From Trichoplax sp. H2 (Eukaryota > Placozoa > Uniplacotomia > Trichoplacea): 64,000 nucleotides of DNA. The position numbers and the translations under genes are program-made. Positions 25,264-38,669 of the stretch are shown here, in pieces (the first letter of the stretch is position 1; the number at the start of each line of letters is the position of its first letter). The notes beneath the pieces are model-generated. The model did no database searches and was not told where the DNA came from. It worked only from the letters and a program-made list of their open reading frames with translations. The stretch covers positions 115,824 through 179,823 of the forward strand of contig NOWV01000162.1 in the NCBI GenBank assembly GCA_003344405.1, written 5' to 3'.

Positions 25264-28200
25264 CTTTATCCTGAAAATTGAATCTTTCTCGGTCAATAAT
25301 AACAACTCAACTTTATGCTTGTAATTGTAGATTATTGTCATTGAACCAACTGTATAGATTATCACCATATTCATCCATAGGTTTACAATGAAACGCAAGT
25401 CTTCTTCGTCACACCACGCTACCCTACCTATACGGCTATACCCAGTATCGATCTAGGTGCAATTGAGATGCAGTGAGACATAAATATTTTTCAAAAGTAA
25501 TATGCAACTCAACCAAGTCAGAAAAAAAAAGCCGATTCTGATTTTGACTCTACATGATCATTCCATTAGACTTATAATAAACCACCAACAGTAATACTTC
25601 ATTGATGATCATGATTTGAGGCGTTATCATTGCTAAATCAACATGGTACAATTTGCTTTACGCGAAGAAGCATACTTTCTTCCATTGCCAGTAGAATCAA
25701 TCAATTAATGGAACAGAACCACTCAGTAGCAACGCAGATCCATACAATTGGCGTTAATTGGTTGACATCAATCATGGAAATCACATCCGCAATAAAACAT
25801 CAATGATACTTGGATACTTGAGCATACTTGTAGAAATTCTATAGTAATACAAGCATTACAGGTATCAAAGATAAATCAGCCGACTATTTTAACTATCCTT
25901 GATAATAGTATTAGAGTAAATAAATAAGTTTTGATGAATTATAATATTTCAATAACAACGATTCATAAACAACTATTGATACAGTATACTCTGCATTGTA
26001 TGCATAGAGAGATACAGAGTATATCATTGAAGGATTATTCATTCCACTCATTTGATATTATCATTTACATATCAAGTTAGTTAAATACTGTATTATCATC
26101 AACTTAATCATATTGAGAGATACTAATTTTATCGCTTGAGTTAGCTGCCGTGCAAGGATTGCTTGACAACTGTGTACGTTACTATAAATTGGCAACAGAG
26201 AGTCAAATTCTACAACTGAATGCCCACTAACAGCGGATAATTCCGTTCTTTCAGCCGTAATACACTAATGTTGCAATAAATACTTTTCATTTGCATGAAT
26301 GAACACCTATCAAAACTGCATAAGTACGAATTGGACCTCTATCTGCCATTTCAATTCATTCAACCATACAATATACAAAAGCATGCATTCCTTCTAATCA
26401 AGTCGACGGTAGTACCATGCATTCAGTGTTAGGCCATAATTTACAGGATATGTGAATTCTCTCTACGGCAAGTATTACTGTAATTTTAATCACTAGACTT
26501 GATGGATTGCTAGGGAATAGAACTAGATCGAGCAGATAACCGGGATATTCTTGCCTTAAATGGCATAATAGATAACTACTGTACTAATAAATTGGTTACC
26601 GTCGAGATCATGTTTGTACACATAATTGCTTAATACGAAAATTGATGCAATGGAATTATTTTGTAATTAAACAAGTCTATTGCAAGTGAGTTCTAATTTT
26701 CTCTTCAGTTTACTAATTGGTTTGGTTATTTTAGAATAATTGGATAAACTTAAACTATATTATGAAAGTTTGATTAATTCATTAATATCAAAAACAAGCT
26801 TGTTCAGGAAGCGAGAATCATGTTATTGAAAAACCTGTTCAATCTCTTCATCAGTGTAAGCCAAGTCAAGTGAGATAAAACCATAATTCATTTACGATCA
26901 AATTTATGAAGGGATATCAGTGAGCATACCGCTACTTACTATAGTTGTAACCTTTCTTCATTTTTAGCTAACCAAAGCATATGAAGCTTCCATATTTATA
27001 CTGTGCCCGTATCTCTTGAATAAAGTAACATACCTAAATACTGTTCTTTTAACAGAATTTATCATTTTAATTACTTTATTGAAAAGATAAACTTTGAATC
27101 GTCCTTTAATGCTCGATATTTTAACATTCATTATCAAATAAGTTCAATCTTCTACAAAATCTAGTTTACTGGCTTACAATACGTTCAACTGTATCTTGTT
27201 AACTATACTAAGATTAATCAAAACGCCACCATGCCGGAATCCCACAGGTTTATGGCTGAAATAAACATGATAATTACAGTAACAGACGATGGCTGCAGAT
27301 TAAATTGCTGTTGATTCAAATGCAACAATTATTATGAATGCGTTACGGCAGAAATTTGAATAGCACAACATATAAATAGCACCCCACAGAGAAATTAGGA
27401 TTAATCTTATAGCATTTGATCGACAGTTCCATCTTATAACCAATCATTCCTCTACCGCAGAGCGATCAATTAATTACAATCATTAATTCTGACGGTGACT
27501 ACATTGGCATTTGTCTATAATACTAGACTACACGATAATAATAATAACAATATGAAAATAAAATAAAATAATTGCATCATCTATGAATGTACGTTAATAA
27601 CGAATACAGGTTGCAGAGCTCTCTTTGGAATCAATATGTGATGATGGCATGGATTGTTAGAAGCATGTGTCTTATCCAGTTAAATAATAAGTAGTATGAG
27701 ATATGCCCAAAACCTGATCTGATTCAGGAGCTAAAGGACCAATATAAGCTTACTTAAAAAATCATTTCTGAACTCAGATGGAACATATGGTTTTACAAGA
27801 TGTTGACCATAGCCTAACACCTTCACTAGTAATACAGTACGGTATACCAACAGACATGCCACAATTATTCTCTTCTGTTGAAAAATGTCTTTCAATACCA
27901 AAATTCATATCCATAATTGAATTAGTTGTAATTTAAGTAGTTCACGAAAAAATACAAAACTTGCGATAAATTTTAATGCCTAGCGCCTGCAAAAAGTGAT
28001 ATTTATATATCTCTTTATCTTGCGAATAGATTATAAAGAAGAAAATATCGAGCAATTTTAAAGTATAATTGATGTATCGTCGTGGAAGACGTGCTTCGCC
28101 AAGTTTTTCTTTTACTTATTATATATAATAACAATGTTGCATTGCATTCAAATGCTGACAACAAGGAAAATTAATCCTGTTAATGATTTCTGCCTAATTC

Positions 28201-30224
28201 TATTACAACTAAAATCACGGTCTTAATCAGTTATCAGAAAGTAACCTTTTCTCCACGCGCATAGCCTGTTTTTTAACTTCATTAATTTATACTATAACGG
28301 ATATGCAATCAACAGATCATTTGATAGGATGGCTTTAAATGGGATAAGAATTTATTTATCTAACAGGCCTGATCAATACTATTTATACTCCACTTGCAGC
28401 TGTATCAAGCACATATTCTATTGAAAACGAAGTCACTATTTATAGTTAGTCTACAAGGAGAATAGAATAGGAACATGATTTTAAGCAAATCAAATTCAAA
28501 CTAATGCATGCATGTCGATTTTATTATTATGGATAAAAGAAGCTTAGAACCATAAATCTATTCATGAACGTATTTCTATCGGCGTGGTTAATTGATGATT
28601 GGTTCTATGCTATTATGACGCTATCCATAGTATTGTTAGGCTAGATGAATAATAAAATCAATAATCTTCCTTCTTCTACAGTACAGTATACTGAGTAGGC
28701 TAAAACTATTGTACAGATGACCATAACTGGCTACTAGTCTACCACCGACAGTTACATCATTTTCTTTTTTTTACTCATCATCGCTAAGCATTGATTCCGA
28801 CACATTTTTATCTCATTTATTATTTTCCCCTCCTCCCATTTTGTCTTTTCTCTCTATACTGTCTTGAATGCAGTTTAGTCAACTGTAAACTATTATACAA
28901 AATCGCTTATGTTTGTATGTATCCTTCTAAACATCGATAGTCCTTATTATAGTTAAGCAAATGCAAGAGTGAATATGATCACGGAGTGTGACTAGGAACG
29001 CGGAATGTTAGTCTATTATTGAAAAATAGGGCAGTACCATCACTTAATAGTAAGATTCTAAAAAAGTTAGTCGACCCCATCGCTTTAATAAATTGGTTCT
29101 ACCACCCTCCAGTCAAGTCAGATTGTACTACTGGAGAAGGCAAGTAAAATAGCTTGACATTAGATCTATTCGTTTACTACTCTTTCCTTTTTCTTTTTTT
29201 TTTACTTAAATTATCGGTTCATATGCTAATAGTATCTTGTACTTTTAACGTTAATAACGGTAGTATAGATAGTAGAGATGCTTTTTAGAAAGTTCTTTCT
29301 CTAACGATTGAATAGCAACTACTTCTATTTAAACAAGTAAATTGGCTTCAATACAATTTTTGCCAACTTGATCATCTAGAGATAGTCGACATAATTTACC
29401 ATAGTCTACAGTAATCTGTTGTCGATGATAACCCATTCGTATATCTATTATTCCATTTTATTTAATTGGTGTAGAAATCCGAGCTATCTTTGATATGTCT
29501 TATAATCTCAAATAGCAATTTATTTCCTATCCATGTCATCTTATTACAACTCGTATAGATTACGTGAACAAAGCCAATTTTAACAAATTCTCATTCTGTT
29601 TATATCGATTTCTCTCTCTATAGATATTACATTCTATCAACTTACTTCACTTCATTTCTTTACTTATTGGCTGGCCACCTATCAACCAAGGATCATACTG
29701 GCTATCATTTTGCACTAACGCATTTCCTTCTTTACATTATACTACCAAGTTAGAATTAAGCACGTTTATTTTTATCTAAAATCAGCCGGAACGAAGAATA
29801 TCATACTGAGAAGAAAGCAACAACATTCACCAAACAATTGACAAGTATTTCTCCTTAACATTATCACTCTATGGATTAACTGTCACTTCATCAAATCAAG
29901 CCGAAAGTATAGTAGACTACGGCATTAGACATAAAATTGTAAAGGCTAGCGATGGCATTAGCTATCGTTAGTTAGGTTAAATAATGTTAGTAAGAGAAAA
30001 AACTCATTTAATAATTATTTCCACTATAAGTTGACAAAAAGGAGAAAAATCAAGAGGTAGAGCAATCAAAAAGTAAACTTGTCTCATGAGTAATATCTTC
30101 AACAGAGCATCCATTACTCGTATGAGAACTTAGTCTACGTTTGGACTGGCAGTCTTCAAATCAAGTTTTAACGTAATTACTCGTCGAGAAATAGTGTTTG
30201 CTGAACAAGAAAATTAAATTCACC
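25264..30224. other. 5 kb without recognised gene upstream of PAR3
   Basis: No frame of 60 codons or more on either strand. The sequence is AT-rich, with pyrimidine-rich runs near 28765-28850 and 29180-29210. It may hold the PAR3 promoter and 5' UTR, distal regulatory sites or unseen small exons. I can support nothing specific. Confidence 0.5.
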
Positions 30225-33200
30225 ATGAAAATAACAGTTATTTTCGGTGAAATTCGTATCTTGGTGCCATGCAGTAGTGGTGACCTTCGAATTTCTGATT
30301 TAATTAAAAAAGCTGTGGATCGATATAGGAAAGTGACCAAAAAGGTAAATTAAGAAAAGTTTCTTTAGCTCTTTAATTTATTCAGACCCTTAAATTATCC
30401 GAGAGCCATTTTTTTTAGCAAGGTGTTTAATATTGCAAAAAATAACTTCGATATGGCTAGAAAAAGTAATTAACACATGTAAATAACGCCAATGTGATCA
30501 ATAGCGTTACCAAACTTTGACTTTAAAGTTGATGGGCATACTGTTTTTTCTTTAATATTATGCTCACATACAACATTGACAATATCAATATGCATATACA
30601 CTGTTTTGTTATCCTACTTAATTATTAGTCGCAAAATTTAACGCTAAGTTATTTGAGAACTGTCATGGTCTAAATTAATGGCACGATGATTAAACTATCA
30701 GGCCTATCACTGTATAGTATATGCAGTTTAAATGCTAATACGGTAATGAATTTGTTTAGTCGGGTTAAAACGCCGCTTAGCAACTTTTAGTATAGTAACA
30801 TGTCAATCTTCTATCAGCGTCAAGACAAGTTAAGATTACCACTAAACGAAAGATTTTTTATCATTTTCTTAAGTGTTTAATATAATACGATGAATTAGAA
30901 AAACGAATTCTTCAATATCTACTCCATCTACATTATAGTTGTAAATTTGAGATAAAATTCATGAAAAATCTATATTCTAGTATACAGTACAGAAGTTCAA
31001 TTACTTCTTTATTGTAATGGTCTTAAGTAACTGCAGATTCCCCAAAAAATAATTGATACTGTGAAAAGTAATAGAAAAATACCTACAAATTAATGTGGTT
31101 CGCCTATAATAATTATTACACAAACTATGTAAAGCGTAATTTAAAAAAAAAAACTACAGTACACATATACGTATACTTAGGCGATAGTATCGATAAGGGC
31201 AGACTTTAGGCGTAAATTCTCACCCCAGGGTACACCGATTCTATAGATAGATCAGTGTTATAGTGGATTTGTCTTAATGAAAAGATTGCAACAAATTCTT
31301 TTCGTAAATTGGTATAACGGTAATGGCTCCAATACAACTATAGAGTAGTCTAAATTAAAATCAAAGATCATAACATCATTGCCATCACTAATGATCTATT
31401 CCTTTGAATTATTTCCTTTCCTATCTTATCATCTGATAGTGTTTAAGTAATTTAAATTCTTTCAATAACAAGAGTATGTTAATACCTCAATAAACGTTTT
31501 GTCAACAAAGTAAAATTAAGATATCATTGAAATCAATTATTACTAATATAGTCGATTGAAATAACTTTGGAGTACTTGTCAAACGCTCCACTAGGGTAAT
31601 CATGCACAATCAACATCCTTTAAATTATCTTAATAAGCTTATGTAATATAAGAGTACTACCATATGAAAATTAATTCTAAATTAAAACTGTTCCCTCTGT
31701 TCTTAGCACACTAGCTACATTACAATTCGATCGTAGTGATCAAAAAAGAATTTATACTATCAACCAGCAGTGAATTAACCGTCTAAAAAAAATAAACGTA
31801 AATGATTTACACCATATAACTGTATCAACATCTGTTTAACTGAGTGAAAGCTTTCTTTCTAACTTAATTGTAAGTAAAAATAAGGCTCTTGACTACTGGA
31901 TTGTTATTCTTGAATAATAACGGTCATACACGATACATAGTGAATTCTTCAGTTATTGAATTATTTTATAATTGACTATCTTAATCGTTTAGAATAAGTT
32001 GGTAAAGATAATATTGATTGTTAACAACTGCTAGTTGAAAATAGTACCTACATAATCAATTATTGTTATCATGTATATACAGTTCCTTTATAGATCAATT
32101 AGAAGAATAGACTATCCCATTGCTCCTGGTCATATTGTTCTTTGACTTTCTTTTTAATCTTGTTGCCATCTTTTGCTTGATAGAATATTTTCAAATTTTC
32201 CCACCTGAGTTCATAATTGGAATCAATAGTTAATAAATAGATTAAATAGAGATAGATATGTCCTACTGTCATGCTATCATTACATATTTTCCCCTTATGT
32301 AATACCAATCAATCATTTATCAAATTAAATGCACTCTCTAAATTTATTAGATTCTAATGCCTCATACCTGAATAATTAATTGATTTAGTTTTACTTTAAC
32401 TATGATACAAAAAAGCTCACAGTGATATAACATGGCAATATCGTCTACATGATGTGAAAGATAGATTATTAAATATCTATAAAATTTATGGGAAAAAATG
32501 ATGTTTATTAAATAGAAATGATTGTGCTATTAACAAAGATATTACGAAATCTTATGTTTGTATTGATAGATTTTAAAAGTATGAATAGATTAACGATCGT
32601 TATAAAAGAGGATTCAATTGCTAGTTTATATAGTCTACCAAGTATTGTCACAGTGCCTTGCAGATGTGTGGCACAACACCGTTTGGCCTGTAATAGTTAC
32701 TAGGAAAGTTAAAATGTAGTCTCCATTATAGCTTATCTTCAAATATATCATCTATCGATAAAGCTAAAGATCTTATCACATCTCTAGAATATAGAAATCA
32801 AACAAAAGCCTATTTGAATACTTGATTAACATCGTATTCTCAACATATTCTTTTCAATCTATTAGAGATAAATTAATACAGCATAATATTTTTGGGGGAA
32901 TAAATTTAAAATTTTAATTAAAGCTAATTTATAAAGTTACTAATACCAGAAAATAGCCGTTAAATCTTCTTATATTAATAGAGTCAGGTTAGATAATATT
33001 CTTACCAGACTACATTCTATTATATTAGTAAGGATTATTATTTAGTATGTCTTTAAAAAGTTAAATATTAGTATTTATATCTTTTAGGTTAAGCATATAA
33101 TTTACTCACTGTATTGGATGAGTGCTGTTTATTCATGCGTATACTGATGCAACATTTACTTTCAAATCGCCATTTATCCTTGCTTTTGAAAGGATATCTC

Positions 33201-36200
33201 TCCCTTTCTTTGAATTAATAGATAATATGATGGATGAGTGCTGTTTATTCATGCATATACTAATGCAACATTTACTTTCAAATCGTCATTTACCCTTGCT
33301 TTTGAAAGGATATCTCTCCCTTTCTCTGAATTAATAGGTAATATAATAATATTTTATCATATTAATGATGACTATTTACGTATTCTAATTTTCTAGCTAC
33401 CTGGTGAAGGTGTTTATGTAAGATCAGTAGAAGATGCAAAAGATCACGCTATCTTAGATGATGATGATCTAGTTAACGAAGTCTTGGACGATCGTGATAT
33501 GGTAATTGCAGCTAGTTTGCTAATTATATTTCATATCAACCACTGTCGTAATACTTGATAAGCTTTATCATTCGATATAACTGAATTGATGGTACTGATT
33601 TGAATTAGGTCATTGCTAACTATGAAGAAGACCGACCAGGCCGCTATGCTGGGCTTAATGTCACTGATATTCCAAGTGCTTCGTCTAATGGCACAGCTAG
33701 CCCTGAAATGTTTACTGCAGAAATAAATCATATGCCTCGCAATCTTAACTCGATTGTCGGTATGTTACCGTGTTCATTTTTCTCGTAATAATTATAATCG
33801 TAAAGATATGCAGTATGTTGTTTTGAACGTAGTAAAAAAAGTACTATTAGTGTTAGTGTGATTCAGTTTAAAAGGAGTTACTTTTTAATGATATAGATCA
33901 CCAGATCGATAACGGAAATGAACCAAACAACCAAGGCGCCAAATTTACTAATTCAACTAGCACTCCCGTAGACAATTCGGCTACAGACGATGATCGATTT
34001 ACAAAAGGGCTAACTTCAAGAAGGTCACTAGGATTAAATCACCCAATGTTATCTAACTGGGCTGAGGAGCAAGATCGTAAATTAACAGAAATGGAAGACA
34101 GAGGAGTATGCATTGGATACATTCTTTTACTATATTTAAAACTATATTATCTATGTTTTCAGCATAAAATACCGTAAACAACCCAATTTTTATAACTATT
34201 TTACTTGCATCATATAGGAAAATGAAAGCAATGATAAAAATATTAAGGAGCCTAGTACTCACTGTAAGCTCATTTGCATCATTTAAGATATTGCTTTTAT
34301 ATTATTATCTTAATTCTGTACAAGATGGAAAATAAAACTGAAATAAGTTCAAGAACTTGGTAGTAATTTCATATTTTTAATGTATAGATGATGGAAGTCA
34401 TGATAGATCTAGCGGGACTAGCGATGACGAAAACAAAGGAAAGATATTAGATAAAATTGGTTAGTTACGAAGTACAGATAGCACCATAATGAATTATTTT
34501 TATCTAAAATTAATAGAATCAGTTTAGAAATTGATACTTAAGTAGATAACCGTACCCCGTGTAATATGTGCAACAATTAATTTGTTAGGTAAAACTATCA
34601 TGCCATTATCTGCCAATACTAAAAGGATTGGTAAAAGAGTTACTATCGATTTAGTTAAAGGTAAGAAAAATCCTTATTTGTGAATAGATACGATTTAGAT
34701 CAATCAGAATTACTTGCAAATGTATTATAATTTAATCGAAGTAATAGATCGTTATAAAATGTTATTGTTGTGATTATAATTGCTGAAAGAGAGAGAATTT
34801 CGCATTTATATTGGTAGCATCTTTTCTTGAATTGAAGATTCAATTTTACTTTGAAGTAGTTACTGAGATCAACAGTATTCGTATTAGTAGCTACAATATT
34901 TTAATTTCGTTGTACTTTATTTCGTTTAACTGTAGGTGAAGAAGGGCTTGGTTTTACTATAACGAGTCGTGATAATTCTACAGGAAATGATAAACCAATC
35001 TACATCAAGAAAGTAGTATCAAAGGGTGTAGCAGCAAGAGATGGTCGATTAAAAATTGGAGATCGCTTATTAGAGGTATTGCTGACGTTAATTTCATCGT
35101 CTCAGCAATTTCTGGATTTTAGTATTTCTGGTGCTAATTAAGTAACGTTCCTTAAATTAGTATTATATTACTATTGATATCTAACACTGTGACAAAGTCG
35201 AAAGAGGCCACTATTTTCAGTATTGCAATTAAATGAAATAATCAAAGTTATCTATTATCAATCTGGTGTCCTTTAGGTTAATGATATGGATGTAGTTAAT
35301 AAGAGTCGACATGAAGTCGTAGCTCTACTCAAAAGTTGTATAGGAGTTGTAAGATTAGTTGTGTCAAGACAAGATGATCAAGAAAATGAAGATACTGCAG
35401 TAAGTGATCCCTCTTACAATTAAAATGGTTATTTTCTTACTTATAAATTTCTAATTAGATCACTTATTATCAATTAGGTATCAACAAGTAATCAAGTATC
35501 ATCTGAAGATGTTTCGCCAAACCAACCAGTAGTAGTTCCAGAACCACATGAAATTAATGATAGTTCACCGAATCCAGTTAGTTCAGTCACTCCTATGTCG
35601 TCCTTAGAGCCATTGCCTACTCCTAATGATCATGCTTTTACTGAACCAAAACCTGCACCGATTATTCCTGAAGATTTTCAAATGCATACTGAAATAATCC
35701 AGGTTAAGCTAAGAACGTCTCCTGCAGGTGGATTAGGCATCAATGTGAAAGGGCGTATTTTGAATGAAGATAGTTCATCGCCCACCGGCAGAAAGGATGC
35801 TGGTATTTTTATTAAAGCAATTATGCCCGGGAGCGCAGCAGACCAGGTATTGCTAATATCAAAGAGTTACATTTCATACCGAAATTATTATAAACTTTAG
35901 CTAAAATAAAAATATTTAATTAAGAACATCACTAGTTACATAGCCATTAAGAAATGATCTAAGAGAGAACTGATATAATCATTGTAATTGAATATCTATT
36001 GCATCTATTGCAATTTATAAATTTGAATATATCTTAAAACTTAGAGTCGTTATTTTTATTTAGGATGGCAGGTTACTAAAGGATGATCGTGTCATAGCGG
36101 TTAATAATATCTCGCTAAATCATCTTGCAAATGACGAGGCTATGTCAACTTTAAAAGCAATCATGAAGGATGCCATAGAGAGGGCAGGATTTGTTACTTT

Positions 36201-38669
36201 TGCTGTTTTGAGGCATACTGGAACACAAGTCTCCATGATCAGCGACACTATGGATAGTAGCCATTTACTTTCTAATCCATCACAAGATACATATTTCAAG
36301 AATAGTCACCCCGAAGACTTTCTAGATGATGTGGTCTTTACTAATGATAGCCATCTTCCATCTCCTTTGAAAAATTATATTACTGATCCTGTAATCAATG
36401 ATGATCCACGCAGCGTTCCACAACAACCAAAATCTTTTAACCCGGCAGCTGATTATGCAAATGCGACATTATCTGTAATTCCAACTGATCCGGAACAAAC
36501 TGATAGCTATCACCATCTTTCTAATCCTAACACTTACGATGTCATGGACAGCCCACTGCCACCTGAAGGTTATCGGGATTCACCTCAAATGGTAGAAATT
36601 AGCAATAAACCTGAGGTATCTAGTTACACAGATCATGACATACCGGATAGATCCATTTCACCTGAACCAGATGGATCGGCGTTCGCAAGAGACGCTCCTG
36701 AACGGCATTCATTTTCTGAACGCCATAGCCGTACTAGAAATGCTCAAGATATACCATTCTTTCAAAATCTAAAAAGTGCTGCTAGGTCTCGAAGCATGGA
36801 TTTGATGGGTAATGCTTCAAATACTGGTGACCAAGATCGACAAGAAGAACTCAGAAGGAATCATGACCCAATTTCATGTAGGAATAGTTATTCCTAAATA
36901 TTGAGTTAAATATGACACGCTACATACGTATACAAACCTAAGTCTGTAACAAATTGCTTACTGGCTAATTTATGGTTATTTATTAAAATAAATTTGAATA
37001 GTAGACTCCGGTACTACATATTTACCAAATTCACAAAATCCTTCAGAATCGGAGAATCACATCAATCGGTAGGTAGAACAGTTACAATTTTTAACTTTAT
37101 AATTTGATATTAGTCAATTGTATTTATTTTTACACTTATAATCCTTTGGATATTGATTGTTATTCAACATTGCAAGCTTTGAACAATAGAATTTATTTCA
37201 GTTTAAAAGAAGGAACTAAAATTTTATTATTTTTCAATGATCTACAATTTATATACATAGAAATCGCCCATGCAACAATAGTTTTCGCAACGCGTTGAGC
37301 GACAGACAGCCAAAAAATGGTAGAGGTCAGTTATTAAATAGCACGTTTATATTGTGTAGATATATATATTGCAGTCATATTACATGATTATTATGACAGG
37401 ATTGTGCAACACTTATAATCAAAATTAATTCAAATATGTCATAATCTTTAAAATATGCCTCGGTAATGGAATATTAGGAGAAAATCATGAACCTGTTAAA
37501 AAGGACGCGCCGCTTAAAAAGAAGAAATCCGGTTTCTTTAAGGGAATTTTTAAGTAAGTAATAAGTCATAATTTGTAATTTATAAGCTATTGCTATTTCG
37601 TTAAAGTTAGAAATTTATAAAATCAACCGTACAAATTATAATGGATCAAATAGAAATCCTAGAGATTGTATTATAAGTATTTGGCATTTTACTTTCTAAA
37701 TTAACATGTATTTTTCTGCTACTTTAAAGATCAAAGAGCAGCAAAGATAACTCCTCTAATAAAAAATCATCTCGACAAACTTCATTGCCACCTATTGCTA
37801 GAAGAATAGATCATAATTCACAAGTAGGAGAAACTAAAGAATCAGATAATGGACCTAGAAGTTATCAACCTCCACGTACAGAACCTAATCATGTTCAAGC
37901 TAATGGCCATCACAATCACAACCACGTCAATGATAAATATTTACCAAATGGAACGCATTCACGCATTTCGAACAACGTTCATTTTAATGGCTTAGATCAA
38001 AGACCGAAACCAAACGACAGATATGATCACACAACGGATTTCAAAGATGTTAACACAGGCAGACGACCAAATCATAATACACATCGTGAGTCTAGTCGAT
38101 CTGATAACCGTTTCGAAGGCGACAGTAAACCAATGTTTCAGCGAGCGCAAGAACAACAAAAACGTCGTGATGAGGAGCGACAATTTCGTGAGAGACAAAT
38201 AGAACAGCAGCGCGAATTTTCGCGGCTCTATAAGACTCCCAAGCATGCTCCATATCGTGATTTAGTTAATGGTAAAGATAGAAATGGTCGAATTGATTCT
38301 GGTAGTTCTTCTTCATCGGCACTATCGCAGCCTAACGCTGTTAATTCACCAACACACGTTAGTAATGGTCAAGGTAGTTTAGCCTTCTCAAGTTATCGTG
38401 AGAAAAGCCAGGCTAATGATAAAATCCATGGTCAAAACTTACGGAATTCACTCAATCCTACCGCTATTCAATCACCATGGCGTCCACCAAATCATCTTAC
38501 AAAATCATATCAATCTGGCCAAGCTAACACTACACCGGAATTAATGGATCGCACAAATTATGCAAAGAAAATGCCTCGAGATGCCAATAATTTTGTTTTT
38601 AGACAGCGACAAGATGATCGAAGATCTTCAAAGAACAGCTTGGAAATATCAAGACCTACACAAGTGTAA
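30225..38669 (+). CDS. PARD3: PAR3 cell-polarity scaffold with two PDZ domains (15 exons)
   Basis: Exons: 30225-30344, 33397-33501, 33609-33759, 33897-34105, 34218-34263, 34388-34459, 34589-34660, 34936-35075, 35277-35399, 35478-35846, 36064-36877, 37002-37068, 37306-37325, 37478-37553, 37730-38669. All phases join, giving 1107 residues. Residues 1-80 are the PAR3 oligomerisation domain (MKITVIFGEIRILVPC). Conserved linker blocks include SNGTASPEMF and NHPMLSNWAEEQ. A PDZ matching PAR3 PDZ2 lies at about 250-337 (TKRIGKRVTI, EEGLGFTITSRD). PDZ3 is at about 418-520 (GGLGINVKG, DAGIFIKAI). The region around Ser685/Ser687 (ERHSFSERHSR) and RSRSMDLMG matches the aPKC-site region. A basic KKKKSGFFKGIFK and a Gln/Arg-rich tail follow. 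PAR3 places PAR6-aPKC at cell junctions. PDZ1 is not present. Confidence 0.93.
30345..33115. other. PAR3 intron 1, long and non-coding
   Basis: About 3 kb, by far the longest intron of this gene. It has no supported exon: the N-terminal domain reads straight from exon 1 into exon 2 without missing residues. A minus-strand open stretch at 32099-32308 was considered and rejected. Confidence 0.6.
33116..33347. repeat. 116-base tandem duplication in PAR3 intron 1
   Basis: Two adjacent copies, 33116-33231 and 33232-33347, begin GGATGAGTGCTGTTTATTCA and differ at only a few positions. They lie about 50 bases before exon 2 in the 3 kb first intron. The small open frame across them is not a gene. 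Confidence 0.9.

Noticed and set aside
32099-32308. Minus-strand frame in PAR3 intron 1 with a Lys-rich C-terminal part
   Set aside because: No splice partner or recognised family was found; an AT-rich intron can produce such a frame by chance.
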